Shown: positions 20,967 through 28,343 of the stretch, in pieces
Layout of the letters: each line of letters begins with the position of its first letter
How positions within the stretch are numbered: position 1 is the stretch's first letter
Program-made: the position numbers and the translations under genes
Notes under the pieces: generated by a model
The model's database searches: none
Told to the model about the DNA's origin: nothing
Seen by the model: the letters and a program-made list of their open reading frames with translations, nothing else
NCBI GenBank assembly: GCA_945874835.1
Contig: CAMCJM010000010.1
Coordinates: 1-35,558, forward strand
Source: Pseudomonas synxantha
GTDB taxonomy: Bacteria > Pseudomonadota > Gammaproteobacteria > Pseudomonadales > Pseudomonadaceae
Direction: 5' to 3'
Length of the DNA: 35,558 nt

Positions 20967-21900
20967 GTGGCCAGCAGCACTGGGCCGGGCAGCGTGAGCG
21001 CGGCAGTTTTATCCTGATGAAATTCACCGCGCTGCTGGCGCGCCTGCTCGGTCGCCGGCTGATCAGCCCCCTGCTGTATTTGATCGTGCTGTATTTCTAC
21101 CTGTTCGGCGCCAAGGCGCGGCGCAGCATCTGGCAATACCAGAACAACCTAGCAGCCTGGAGCGCACGCCCAGAGCTACGCCCGACCCGGCACAGCGTGC
21201 TGCGCCACTTTCTTAGCTTCGCCGACACCCTGCTGGACAAGCTCGATGTGTGGAACGGCAAGCTCGGTCTGGAACAGGTGACCCTGGTCGACCCGGGCAA
21301 CGCCTGCACGCAACTGCACCAGCAAGGCCGTGGGCAGATGCTGGTGGCCGCGCACCTGGGCAACCTGGAAATCTGCCGCGCCCTCGCCGAACTCGGCGAG
21401 CAGGTGACGATGAACGTGCTGGTGCACACCAAACATGCCGAACAATTCAATCGCCTGCTCGGCGAGGCCGGTGCCACCCACCTGCGCCTGATTCAGGTCA
21501 GTGAGCTGGACGCGGCGATCATGCTGCAATTGTCCGAGCGCCTTGAGCGCGGCGAATGGTTGGCAATTGCCGGCGACCGCGTGCCGCTCACCGGCAGCCG
21601 CAAGGTCAGCGTGGACTTCTCGGCAAGCCCGCCGCCTTCCCACAAGGCCCATGGCTGCTGGCCGGGCTGCTGCAATGCCCGGTCAATCTGATTCACTGCC
21701 TGAAAATCGATAACCGCTATCAGGTGATCATCGAACCCTTCGCCGAGCGCCTGCACTGGAAGCGCCGCGAACGCGACGAGGTGATCCGCCACTGGACCCA
21801 GCGCTACGCCGACCAGCTCGCGCAACGCTGCCTGGATGCGCCCCTGCAATGGTTCAATTTCTACCCGTTCTGGAATGAAGATGACGACAAATCAGCCTGA
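20963..21900 (+). pseudogene. LpxL-type acyltransferase (apparent frameshift)
   Basis: This is a lipid A biosynthesis-type acyltransferase with an N-terminal membrane anchor (LISPLLYLIVLYFYLFGAK) and the HX4E motif in AHLGNLEICRAL. The first 220 residues read from ATG 20963. The C-terminal third (GKPAAFPQGPWLLAGLL, then QCPVNLIHCLKIDNRYQVII and WFNFYPFWNEDD) continues in the -1 frame to 21900. The frames meet at GACTTCTCGG (21614-21623); one extra C, giving TTC CTC GGC, would restore a 312-residue protein. As written, the first frame ends at 21691 with an unrelated tail. A decayed gene and a sequence error are equally possible. Confidence 0.85.
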
Positions 21901-23422
21901 CCCCATCGTGTTTGGCGAGCGCCCCTTGAGCATCGAACAAGTTGTCGCCCTGACCAGCCGCAGTGCCCCGGCGCAGCTGCAGAGCGATGTCGCCTACCGC
22001 GAAAAAATCGCCAAGGGCGCACGCTTTCTCGACAGCCTGCTGGACAAGGAAGGCGTGATCTACGGCGTCACCACCGGCTACGGCGACTCCTGTGTGGTGG
22101 CCGTGCCGCTGCATCAGGTCGAGGCGCTGCCGCGTCATTTGTACACCTTCCACGGCTGCGGCCTGGGCAAGCTGCTGGATGAGCCCGCCACCCGCGCCGT
22201 ACTCGCCGCGCGTTTGCAGTCGCTGTGCCAGGGCGTCTCAGGGGTGCGCGTGGAGTTACTGGAACGCCTGCAGGCGTTTCTCGAATTTGATGTGCTGCCG
22301 CTGATTCCGGAAGAAGGCTCGGTGGGTGCCAGCGGCGATCTGACGCCACTGTCCTATGTCGCCGCCACCCTGAGCGGTGAGCGCGAGGTGATGTTCAAGG
22401 GTGAGCGCCGTAGCGCAGCCGACGTGCACCGCGAGCTGGGGTGGACACCGCTGACCCTGCGGCCGAAAGAAGCGCTGGCGCTGATGAACGGCACCGCGGT
22501 GATGACTGCCCTGGCCTGCCAGGCATTCTCCCGCGCCGATTACCTGCTCAAGCTGGCCACGCGGATCACCGCACTTAACGTGGTGGCGCTGGAGGGCAAC
22601 CCGGAGCACTTCGACGAGCGCCTGTTCGCCGCCAAGCCGCACCCGGGGCAAATGCAGGTCGCCGCCTGGCTGCGTCAGGACCTGGCCATCGACGCGCCGA
22701 CCGCACCACTGCATCGCCTGCAGGACCGCTACTCGCTGCGCTGCGCCCCCCACGTGCTTGGTGTGATGGCGGACAGCTTGGGCCTGCTGCGCCAGTTCAT
22801 CGAGATCGAGCTGAACAGTGCCAACGACAACCCGCTAATCGACGCCGAAGCCGAACGCGTGCTGCACGGAGGGCACTTCTACGGCGGGCATATCGCCTTC
22901 GCCATGGACAGCTTGAAGAACCTGGTGGGCAACGTCGCCGACCTGCTCGACCGGCAACTTGCCCTGCTGGTCGACACCCGCTACAACCACGGCCTGCCGA
23001 GCAACCTGTCCGGCGCACCGAGCGTCAGCGCAATGATCAACCACGGCTTCAAGGCCGTGCAAATCGGCACCAGCGCCTGGACCGCCGAAGCGCTGAAAAA
23101 CACCATGCCGGCCAGCGTGTTCTCGCGCTCCACCGAATGCCACAACCAGGACAAGGTGAGCATGGGCACCATCGCCGCTCGCGATGCCCTGCGCAGCCTG
23201 GAGCTGACCGAGCAGGTCGCCGCCGCCACTCTGCTGGCCGCCAACCAGGGCGTGTGGCTGCGCCAGCGCGACGGCAAGATTGATATCCCAGCCCCGGTTG
23301 CCGCCATGCGTGAACAACTGGCCGTGGACTTCCACCCGGTGATCGAAGACCGCGCCCTGGAAGCCGAACTGCGCCTGTGCCTGGTGCGTATCCGTGCGCA
23401 GCACTGGAGGCTGTATGGGTAA
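21881..23422 (+). CDS. MIO aromatic amino acid ammonia-lyase (HAL/PAL/TAL family)
   Basis: This homotetrameric-type lyase would remove ammonia from an aromatic amino acid to give a cinnamic-type acid, a natural starter for the polyene. The self-forming MIO triad is Ala150-Ser151-Gly152 in GSVGASGDLTPLSYVA, and the catalytic-loop tyrosine is Tyr61 in YGVTTGYGDS. The substrate-selecting pair, which is Ser-His in histidase, His-Leu in bacterial tyrosine lyase and Phe-Leu in plant phenylalanine lyase, appears as Phe90-His91 (LYTFHGCGLG). It has 513 residues from ATG 21881 (21875 is also possible) and overlaps the acyltransferase end. The position inside the operon supports a pigment role rather than histidine breakdown. 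Confidence 0.9.
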   Translation: MTTNQPDPIVFGERPLSIEQVVALTSRSAPAQLQSDVAYREKIAKGARFLDSLLDKEGVIYGVTTGYGDSCVVAVPLHQVEALPRHLYTFHGCGLGKLLDEPATRAVLAARLQSLCQGVSGVRVELLERLQAFLEFDVLPLIPEEGSVGASGDLTPLSYVAATLSGEREVMFKGERRSAADVHRELGWTPLTLRPKEALALMNGTAVMTALACQAFSRADYLLKLATRITALNVVALEGNPEHFDERLFAAKPHPGQMQVAAWLRQDLAIDAPTAPLHRLQDRYSLRCAPHVLGVMADSLGLLRQFIEIELNSANDNPLIDAEAERVLHGGHFYGGHIAFAMDSLKNLVGNVADLLDRQLALLVDTRYNHGLPSNLSGAPSVSAMINHGFKAVQIGTSAWTAEALKNTMPASVFSRSTECHNQDKVSMGTIAARDALRSLELTEQVAAATLLAANQGVWLRQRDGKIDIPAPVAAMREQLAVDFHPVIEDRALEAELRLCLVRIRAQHWRLYG

Positions 23423-23438
23423 CCGCCGATCCGCCTGT

Positions 23439-23517
23439 GTAGGAGCCAGCTTGCTGGCGATCCGGCCGCACACAAAAGCATCGCCAGATTGCCGGCCCAC
23501 AGCAAGCTGGCTCCTAC
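23439..23517 (+). repeat. REP-type palindrome between lyase and thioesterase
   Basis: GTAGGAGCCAGCTTGCTGG at the left is answered by CAGCAAGCTGGCTCCTAC at the right (ending 23517), with inner ATCG/CGAT and GCCGGC-type matches. This is a typical Pseudomonas REP. It occupies most of the 125-base gap, one of the few gaps in the operon, and could give a processing or attenuation point. Confidence 0.85.
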
Positions 23518-23547
23518 GGACGCAGGTTCAATCCGGAGAAGCCGCCC

Positions 23548-23973
23548 ATGCGTAGCAAAGGCGTATTGCAGGCGGAAATCGAACTGCAGGTGCCGTTCTT
23601 CGACGTCGACATGATGGAAGTGGTCTGGCACGGCCATTACGTCAAATACTTCGAAGAAGCACGCTGCGCCCTGCTCGACAAACTCGGCCACAACTACATG
23701 CAAATGCGCGCTGCCGGCTATGCCTGGCCGGTGATCGACCTGCAGTTGCGCTATATCCGCGGCGCGCAGTTCGGCCAGAAAATCATCATCCGCGCCGATC
23801 TGGTGGAGTGGGAGAACCGCCTGAAGATCAACTACCTGATCACAGATGCCGCCAGCGGCGAGCGCATGACCCGTGGCAGCAGCGTGCAAGTGGCAGTGGA
23901 AATCGCCACCCGCGAGATGCAATTCGCCTCGCCCAAGGTGCTGATCGACGCCGTCGAAAAGGTGCTGGCGTGA
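23548..23973 (+). CDS. apeK: Acyl-ACP/CoA thioesterase, 4HBT/YbgC-like
   Basis: This hotdog thioesterase has 141 residues with the YbgC-type opening PFFDVDMMEVVWHGHYVKYF (acidic catalytic residue in DVDMM) and FEEARCALLDKLG. It probably hydrolyses polyene or stalled acyl thioesters in the pathway. CGGAGAAG lies upstream of the ATG after the REP element. Its stop overlaps the GTG start of the next gene (GTGA). Confidence 0.85.
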   Translation: MRSKGVLQAEIELQVPFFDVDMMEVVWHGHYVKYFEEARCALLDKLGHNYMQMRAAGYAWPVIDLQLRYIRGAQFGQKIIIRADLVEWENRLKINYLITDAASGERMTRGSSVQVAVEIATREMQFASPKVLIDAVEKVLA

Positions 23974-24869
23974 ACAGCCTTTTGACCGGTTTAAGCCGCG
24001 CACTCAGCTCCGGCCTAACGGCAATATTGGAGCGGGGACCATCCCCGTCAGAAGGCCGAGCGCAATCGCCACGCAAGGGGATGAGCCGCATGGATGCGGC
24101 GAAAGGCGTAAAGGGCCAGGGACGGCCCTTGTACGCCGGCCCCTGGAGTGGTGATGGAGCGAGGGAAGTCGAGCGCAGCGAGACCCGGATGTCGGGGTGC
24201 CCTTCTTTTTGGTTACTTTTTCTTGGGCAAGCAAGAAAAAGTGACGCGCCCAAGAGGGCGCAACCCAAACGCAAACTCACCGCGACAATAGGCCTAACGC
24301 TGAGCCTGCTGCTAACAGCTAACGCTCACGCCTTCGACCTTGACCAACTCAGCGCCCAGCTGGCCAAGCCTGCCGTAGTACGCGGCCCGCTGATTCAGGA
24401 AAAGCACCTGCGCGCCCTGCCGCAGCCACTGACCAGCCGTGGCCAGTTCGTGTTGAGCCGCGACCTCGGCCTGCTCTGGCAACTGCAAAGCCCGCTCCAG
24501 CAGGATTACCGCATCGATAACCAGGGCATCGCCAAACGCACGCCGGGCGGCTGGCAACAGCAGCCCGGCCAGGATGTTGCCGCCCAGCAGAGCCGGCTGT
24601 TTCTCGCCGTGCTCAAGGGCGACCATAGCGGCTTGGCCAAGGATTTCCAGCTGCAGCTAAGCGGTACGGCAGAGGCCTGGCAACTGCGCCTGCTGCCCAA
24701 CTCGGTGTTGCTCAAACAGATTTTCAGCCACATCCAGATCGACGGCGGCGCGCTGGTGCAGCGCATTGAGCTGCATGAAACCCAGGGCGACCACAGCGTG
24801 CTGCGCTTGCCGGAAAGCCAGGCCGGCGATGCCTTGACTGAGCAGGAGCGACGCGACTTTGCCCAGTGA
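23970..24869 (+). CDS. apeL: LolA-like outer-membrane lipoprotein carrier with repeat inserted in its signal peptide
   Basis: The mature part from about residue 116 (FDLDQLSAQLAKPAVVRGPL, QEKHLRALPQPLTSRGQFVL, LLPNSVLLKQIFSHIQID) is a LolA-like periplasmic carrier, presumed to move the lipidated polyene to the outer membrane with the MMPL exporter. Translation should start at GTG 23970 (GTGA overlap with the thioesterase). Codons 15-107 correspond to a 270-bp repeat plus one copy of a 9-bp target duplication. Removing these 93 codons leaves a textbook signal peptide, MNSLLTGLSRALSSG joined to LTLSLLLTANAHA, and a 206-residue protein, the usual length. As written, the frame stays open, but a charged 90-residue block precedes the hydrophobic core. 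Confidence 0.8.
   Translation: MNSLLTGLSRALSSGLTAILERGPSPSEGRAQSPRKGMSRMDAAKGVKGQGRPLYAGPWSGDGAREVERSETRMSGCPSFWLLFLGQARKSDAPKRAQPKRKLTATIGLTLSLLLTANAHAFDLDQLSAQLAKPAVVRGPLIQEKHLRALPQPLTSRGQFVLSRDLGLLWQLQSPLQQDYRIDNQGIAKRTPGGWQQQPGQDVAAQQSRLFLAVLKGDHSGLAKDFQLQLSGTAEAWQLRLLPNSVLLKQIFSHIQIDGGALVQRIELHETQGDHSVLRLPESQAGDALTEQERRDFAQ
24012..24299 (+). mobile_element. 270-bp non-coding repeat element with 9-bp target duplication
   Basis: GGCCTAACG occurs at 24012-24020 and again at 24291-24299, and the 270 bases between are unrelated to the LolA-like gene. The inserted sequence has features of a repeat I recognise from Pseudomonas and relatives: GGGGATGAGCCGCATGGATG, GATGGAGCGAGGGAAGTC, and a 14-bp hairpin GTTACTTTTTCTTG/CAAGAAAAAGTGAC (24212-24245). 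No transposase is encoded, so it would be a passively moved, MITE-like element. Clear terminal inverted repeats are not visible. Confidence 0.7.
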
Positions 24870-27201
24870 ACGCTGGCTGCCGCGCGGCTTTCTGCTGCTG
24901 TTCGCCGCCTTGTTGATCCTCGCCGCCTGGCAATGGCGCAACGGCCCGCCCGTAGCGGCGGACATGCTCGCGCTACTGCCCGCTGGCAGCGGCGATGAAC
25001 TGGCGCAGCAGGCCGAACAGCGTATGCAGGAACCGCTCAACCGCGATCTGCTGCTGTTGATCGGCCACCCGCAGCGCGACCAGGCGATTGCCTTGGTGCA
25101 ACAGGTGGGCGAGCAGTGGCGCGGTAGCGGGCGTTTCGCTCAGGTGCAGTGGAGCGTCGACAGCGACCTCGCCGCGCTGCGCGACTACCTGCGCAACAAC
25201 CGCCTGGCCTTGCTGCCGACGGCGGATCGCCAACTGCTGCTGGAGCAACCGCAACAGCTGATCGAACAACGCGCCGCCCAGCTGTTCGACACCTTCGCCG
25301 GCTTTAGCCTGCTGCCTATCGAGCAGGACTGGCTGGGCCTGGGCGCACGCGCGCAACAGGCGCTGAATCCCGGCAGCCGCATCCAGGCTGACCTGAGCAG
25401 CGGCGCACTGTTGCTGGAAGAGCCGGGTATGACCTGGGCCCTGCTGCGTGCCAGCGCCCAGGGCAGCGCTTTCGACATGCAGGAGCCGCCGCTGATTGCC
25501 GCGCAGGTCGCCGCTACCCGTGCACAGATCGAAACCGCCGGCGGCCAACTGCTGGCCGCTGGTGGCGTGTTGTATGCGGCAGCCGGCCAGGCCAAGGCCA
25601 CTCGCGAGATCAGCCTGATTGGTGGCGGTGCCACACTCGGCACCTTGCTGCTGTTGCTGCTGGCCTTCCGCCGCGTGCGGGTGCTGGTCAGCCTGCTACC
25701 CATCGGCATGGCGCTGCTCGCCGGCTGCACCGTCTGCGTGCTGGTATTCGGCCAGATCAACGCCCTGACCCTGGTGCTGGGTGCCAGTCTGGTTGGAGTG
25801 GCCGCCGACTATCCGCAACACTATTTAAGTAAAAGCTGGAGCAACGCCGAGGGCGCAGACGGCTGGACCAGCTGGGGCGCATTGCGCGCCACCCTGCCGG
25901 GCCTGAGCCTGAGTCTGGGCACCAACCTAATCGGCTATCTGGCGCTGGCCTTTACCCCGTTTCCAGCGCTGACCCAGGTTGCGCTGTTCTCCGCTGCGGG
26001 GCTGATTGCCGCCTACCTGTGCTCGGTATGCCTGCTGCCGGCCTGGTTGCGCGGCCTGCGCCTAAGCCCATCGCCACAACTGCTGAGCCTTAGCCAACGC
26101 CTGTTGGCTGGACGGGCACGCCTGCTGGCCAAAACTGGCAGCGCGCCGCTGCTGGTGCTGTTGCTGCTGTTCTGCGCCGGCGGGCTGTGGCAACTGCATA
26201 CGCAGAATGACCTGCGCCAGTGGCTCGGCCAGGAACCGCAGCTGTTGGCCGAGGCCCAGCGCATCGCCGAGCTGACCGGCCAGCAGCCCACCAGCCAGTT
26301 CTTTCTGGTGCGCGCCGCTAACCCGCAGCAGCTTCTGGAGCGCCAAGCAGCGCTGAGTCAGCGTCTGGATCAGGCGATGCAGAACGGCCAGTTGCGTGAC
26401 TACCGCGCCCTCAGCCAACTGGTCACACCCGACAGTCAGTTGCAAGAATTGCGCGCTGCACTGAACGAACTGCCGCAACACTGGCAGCCGCTGCTCGACC
26501 TAGGCATCCCGCCGGCCGCGCTGCATAACGAACTGCTGGCACTGCAACAGAACAATCAGGCCAGCCTTGAACACGCCCTGGCCACCCCTCTAGGCGAGGC
26601 CTGGCGACCGCTATGGCTGGGCGCTCATGCAGATGGCGTCGCAGGGCTGGTCAGCCTGCAGGGGCTCCGCAATAGCAACGAACTCAAGCCGCTGGTCGAA
26701 GGTTTACCGGGAGTGCAACTGGTGGATCGGATCAGTGAACTCAACGCGCTGTTCAGCGCCACCCAACTTAGCGCCGCCGAACTGAAACTGCTGTCCTCCA
26801 TCGCCATCCTCTTATTGCTGTGCCTGCCGTTCGGCCTCGGCGGCGCGTTGCGGGTGGTCTGCCTGCCGCTGCTGGCGGCGCTAGCGGCGCTGGCCTGCCT
26901 GGGTTGGCTGGGCCAGCCGCTGACCCTGTTCAGCCTGTTCGGCCTGCTGCTGATCACCGCCATTGGCGTCGATTACGCCATTCTGATGCGCGAGAACATC
27001 GGTGGGCCGGCCGTCAGCCTGCTCGGCACCCTGCTCTCGGCGCTGATCAGCTGGCTGTCGTTCGGCCTGTTGCTGATCAGCGACACCCCGGCGATTGCCA
27101 ACTTCGGCCTGGCGATCAGTCTTGGTCTGCTGTTCTGCTTTCTGCTCGCACCCTGGGCTGGAACTCGGCAGACCACAGCTAACCCGGCGCAGACGCTATG
27201 A
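24859..27201 (+). CDS. apeM: MMPL/RND-family exporter
   Basis: This inner-membrane exporter has 780 residues. One N-terminal helix precedes a large periplasmic loop (about 30-245). A block of about five helices follows (250-400, with INALTLVLGASLVGVAADY), then a second periplasmic loop and a final helix block (630-770, with LFGLLLITAIGVDYAILMRE). The paired G-V-A/D-D-Y motifs are the proton-relay positions of MMPL/RND proteins. It would export the aryl polyene lipid to the LolA-like carrier. The start is a TTG at 24859 with AGGAG about ten bases upstream, overlapping the previous gene by 11 bases. Confidence 0.87.
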   Translation: MPSERWLPRGFLLLFAALLILAAWQWRNGPPVAADMLALLPAGSGDELAQQAEQRMQEPLNRDLLLLIGHPQRDQAIALVQQVGEQWRGSGRFAQVQWSVDSDLAALRDYLRNNRLALLPTADRQLLLEQPQQLIEQRAAQLFDTFAGFSLLPIEQDWLGLGARAQQALNPGSRIQADLSSGALLLEEPGMTWALLRASAQGSAFDMQEPPLIAAQVAATRAQIETAGGQLLAAGGVLYAAAGQAKATREISLIGGGATLGTLLLLLLAFRRVRVLVSLLPIGMALLAGCTVCVLVFGQINALTLVLGASLVGVAADYPQHYLSKSWSNAEGADGWTSWGALRATLPGLSLSLGTNLIGYLALAFTPFPALTQVALFSAAGLIAAYLCSVCLLPAWLRGLRLSPSPQLLSLSQRLLAGRARLLAKTGSAPLLVLLLLFCAGGLWQLHTQNDLRQWLGQEPQLLAEAQRIAELTGQQPTSQFFLVRAANPQQLLERQAALSQRLDQAMQNGQLRDYRALSQLVTPDSQLQELRAALNELPQHWQPLLDLGIPPAALHNELLALQQNNQASLEHALATPLGEAWRPLWLGAHADGVAGLVSLQGLRNSNELKPLVEGLPGVQLVDRISELNALFSATQLSAAELKLLSSIAILLLLCLPFGLGGALRVVCLPLLAALAALACLGWLGQPLTLFSLFGLLLITAIGVDYAILMRENIGGPAVSLLGTLLSALISWLSFGLLLISDTPAIANFGLAISLGLLFCFLLAPWAGTRQTTANPAQTL

Positions 27202-28343
27202 CCAGCGCCGTCGCCTGGCTGGCCTTGCTCGCGTTATTTGCCCTGGTGACCTGGCTGGGCAAACACCTGCGCCTGATGCCGATTGTCAGCCAGTTGCTGT
27301 TGGCCACCCTGGGCCTGCCGCTGCTGATGCTGTGGACTACGCCGCTGGGCTTGGGCGCCAGCGAGCTGCTCGCACCGGTGTGGCTGGAGCCTTTATATGG
27401 CCTGGCCTTCTGCCTGCTGCTGGGGCATATCCTCAGTGACGTGGTTGATCTGCAGCTCGAACCCGGCAGCCTGCAGATCGCCCTGCCGAGCTTCTTTGTG
27501 CCGTTTTTCTGCGGCCTGGCCTGCGCCCTCTGGTTGCTGCCGCAGCAGAGCGGCCTGGCCACTATTGCCGTGGGCCTGCTGTTTGCCCTGACCGCCATTC
27601 CGGTGCTGTTTCTCTACCTGCAGCACCAGGGCTACCCAGTGGCCAAGATCCGCCAGTTGCTGCAGGCAGCGATCATCATGGATGTACTCTGCTGGCTGAT
27701 CTTCGGCCTGGCCCAGGGCAGCAGCGACCCGCCCACGTTGCTCTGGCCCCTGCTGGCCGCCAGCCTGCCGCTGCTGTTAAGGCTGCTGCCGCTGCGCTCG
27801 GCGCGGCTTAACGGCGCATGCTTTCTCGCCCTGCTGCTGCTGATGCAGCAACTGCACCTGAATGCCCTGGTGTTCGGCATCGCCTACCTGCTGCTGCTCA
27901 CCGCCCTGCGCCTGCCTTTACGCCTGCCGCTACCAGCGGGAGTAATGCACTGGCTGCAAACCTGGTTGGCGGTGCCGCTGATCCTGGCGTTCGGTCTGCT
28001 GCAGATCAACTGGCAGGACGCCTGGCACGGCTACTCTGCCTGGCAGTTCGGCGCGCTGTTGCTGCTGCCGATCATCAGCAAACTGGCCGGCAACTGGCTG
28101 GGCCTAAGCTGGGCCGCCGGACAACTGCGCGCCTATGCGGGGCAGTGGCGCGAAAGCCTGCTGCTGAATACCCGCGGTCTGACTGAAATCATCTTTCTCA
28201 ATCTGCTGCTGCAACAGCAGATAATCAGCCCGCCCCTGTATTTCGCCCTGATGCTGATGGGCCTGATCTCGACCCTGTTACCGGCCCTGGCCGGCTCTCC
28301 TACTGCCCATTCCGAGGCAAGAAGTCGCTATGAAGTCTCTTGA
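27198..28343 (+). CDS. CPA-type Na+/H+ exchanger-like membrane protein
   Basis: A very hydrophobic protein of 381 residues with about 11-12 predicted membrane segments, resembling the Na_H_Exchanger/KefB transmembrane fold (LAFCLLLGHILSDVVDLQLE, IIMDVLCWLIFGLAQG, and the later ESLLLNTRGLTEIIFLNLLL, which matches the conserved exchanger helix). It lacks any RCK or other cytoplasmic regulatory domain. ATGA overlaps tie it to the exporter upstream and, by 14 bases, to the oxidoreductase downstream. Its part in pigment production is unknown; supplying ion gradient coupling for export or lipid transfer is a guess. Confidence 0.75.
   Translation: MTSAVAWLALLALFALVTWLGKHLRLMPIVSQLLLATLGLPLLMLWTTPLGLGASELLAPVWLEPLYGLAFCLLLGHILSDVVDLQLEPGSLQIALPSFFVPFFCGLACALWLLPQQSGLATIAVGLLFALTAIPVLFLYLQHQGYPVAKIRQLLQAAIIMDVLCWLIFGLAQGSSDPPTLLWPLLAASLPLLLRLLPLRSARLNGACFLALLLLMQQLHLNALVFGIAYLLLLTALRLPLRLPLPAGVMHWLQTWLAVPLILAFGLLQINWQDAWHGYSAWQFGALLLLPIISKLAGNWLGLSWAAGQLRAYAGQWRESLLLNTRGLTEIIFLNLLLQQQIISPPLYFALMLMGLISTLLPALAGSPTAHSEARSRYEVS

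Noticed and set aside
15905..21630. Programmed -1 ribosomal frameshifting as the explanation for the three broken genes
   Set aside because: No X XXY YYZ slippery heptamer or following pseudoknot is evident at the junctions, and chain-length factors, ACPs and acyltransferases are not known to use it.
21881..23422. Lyase as histidase (hutH) of histidine degradation
   Set aside because: There are no other hut genes nearby, the gene overlaps pigment genes, and the Ser of the histidase Ser-His pair is replaced by Phe.
24212..24245. Hairpin GTTACTTTTTCTTG/CAAGAAAAAGTGAC as a terminator inside the operon
   Set aside because: It is an internal part of the inserted repeat, is not followed by a T-run, and coupled genes continue directly beyond it; partial attenuation remains possible.
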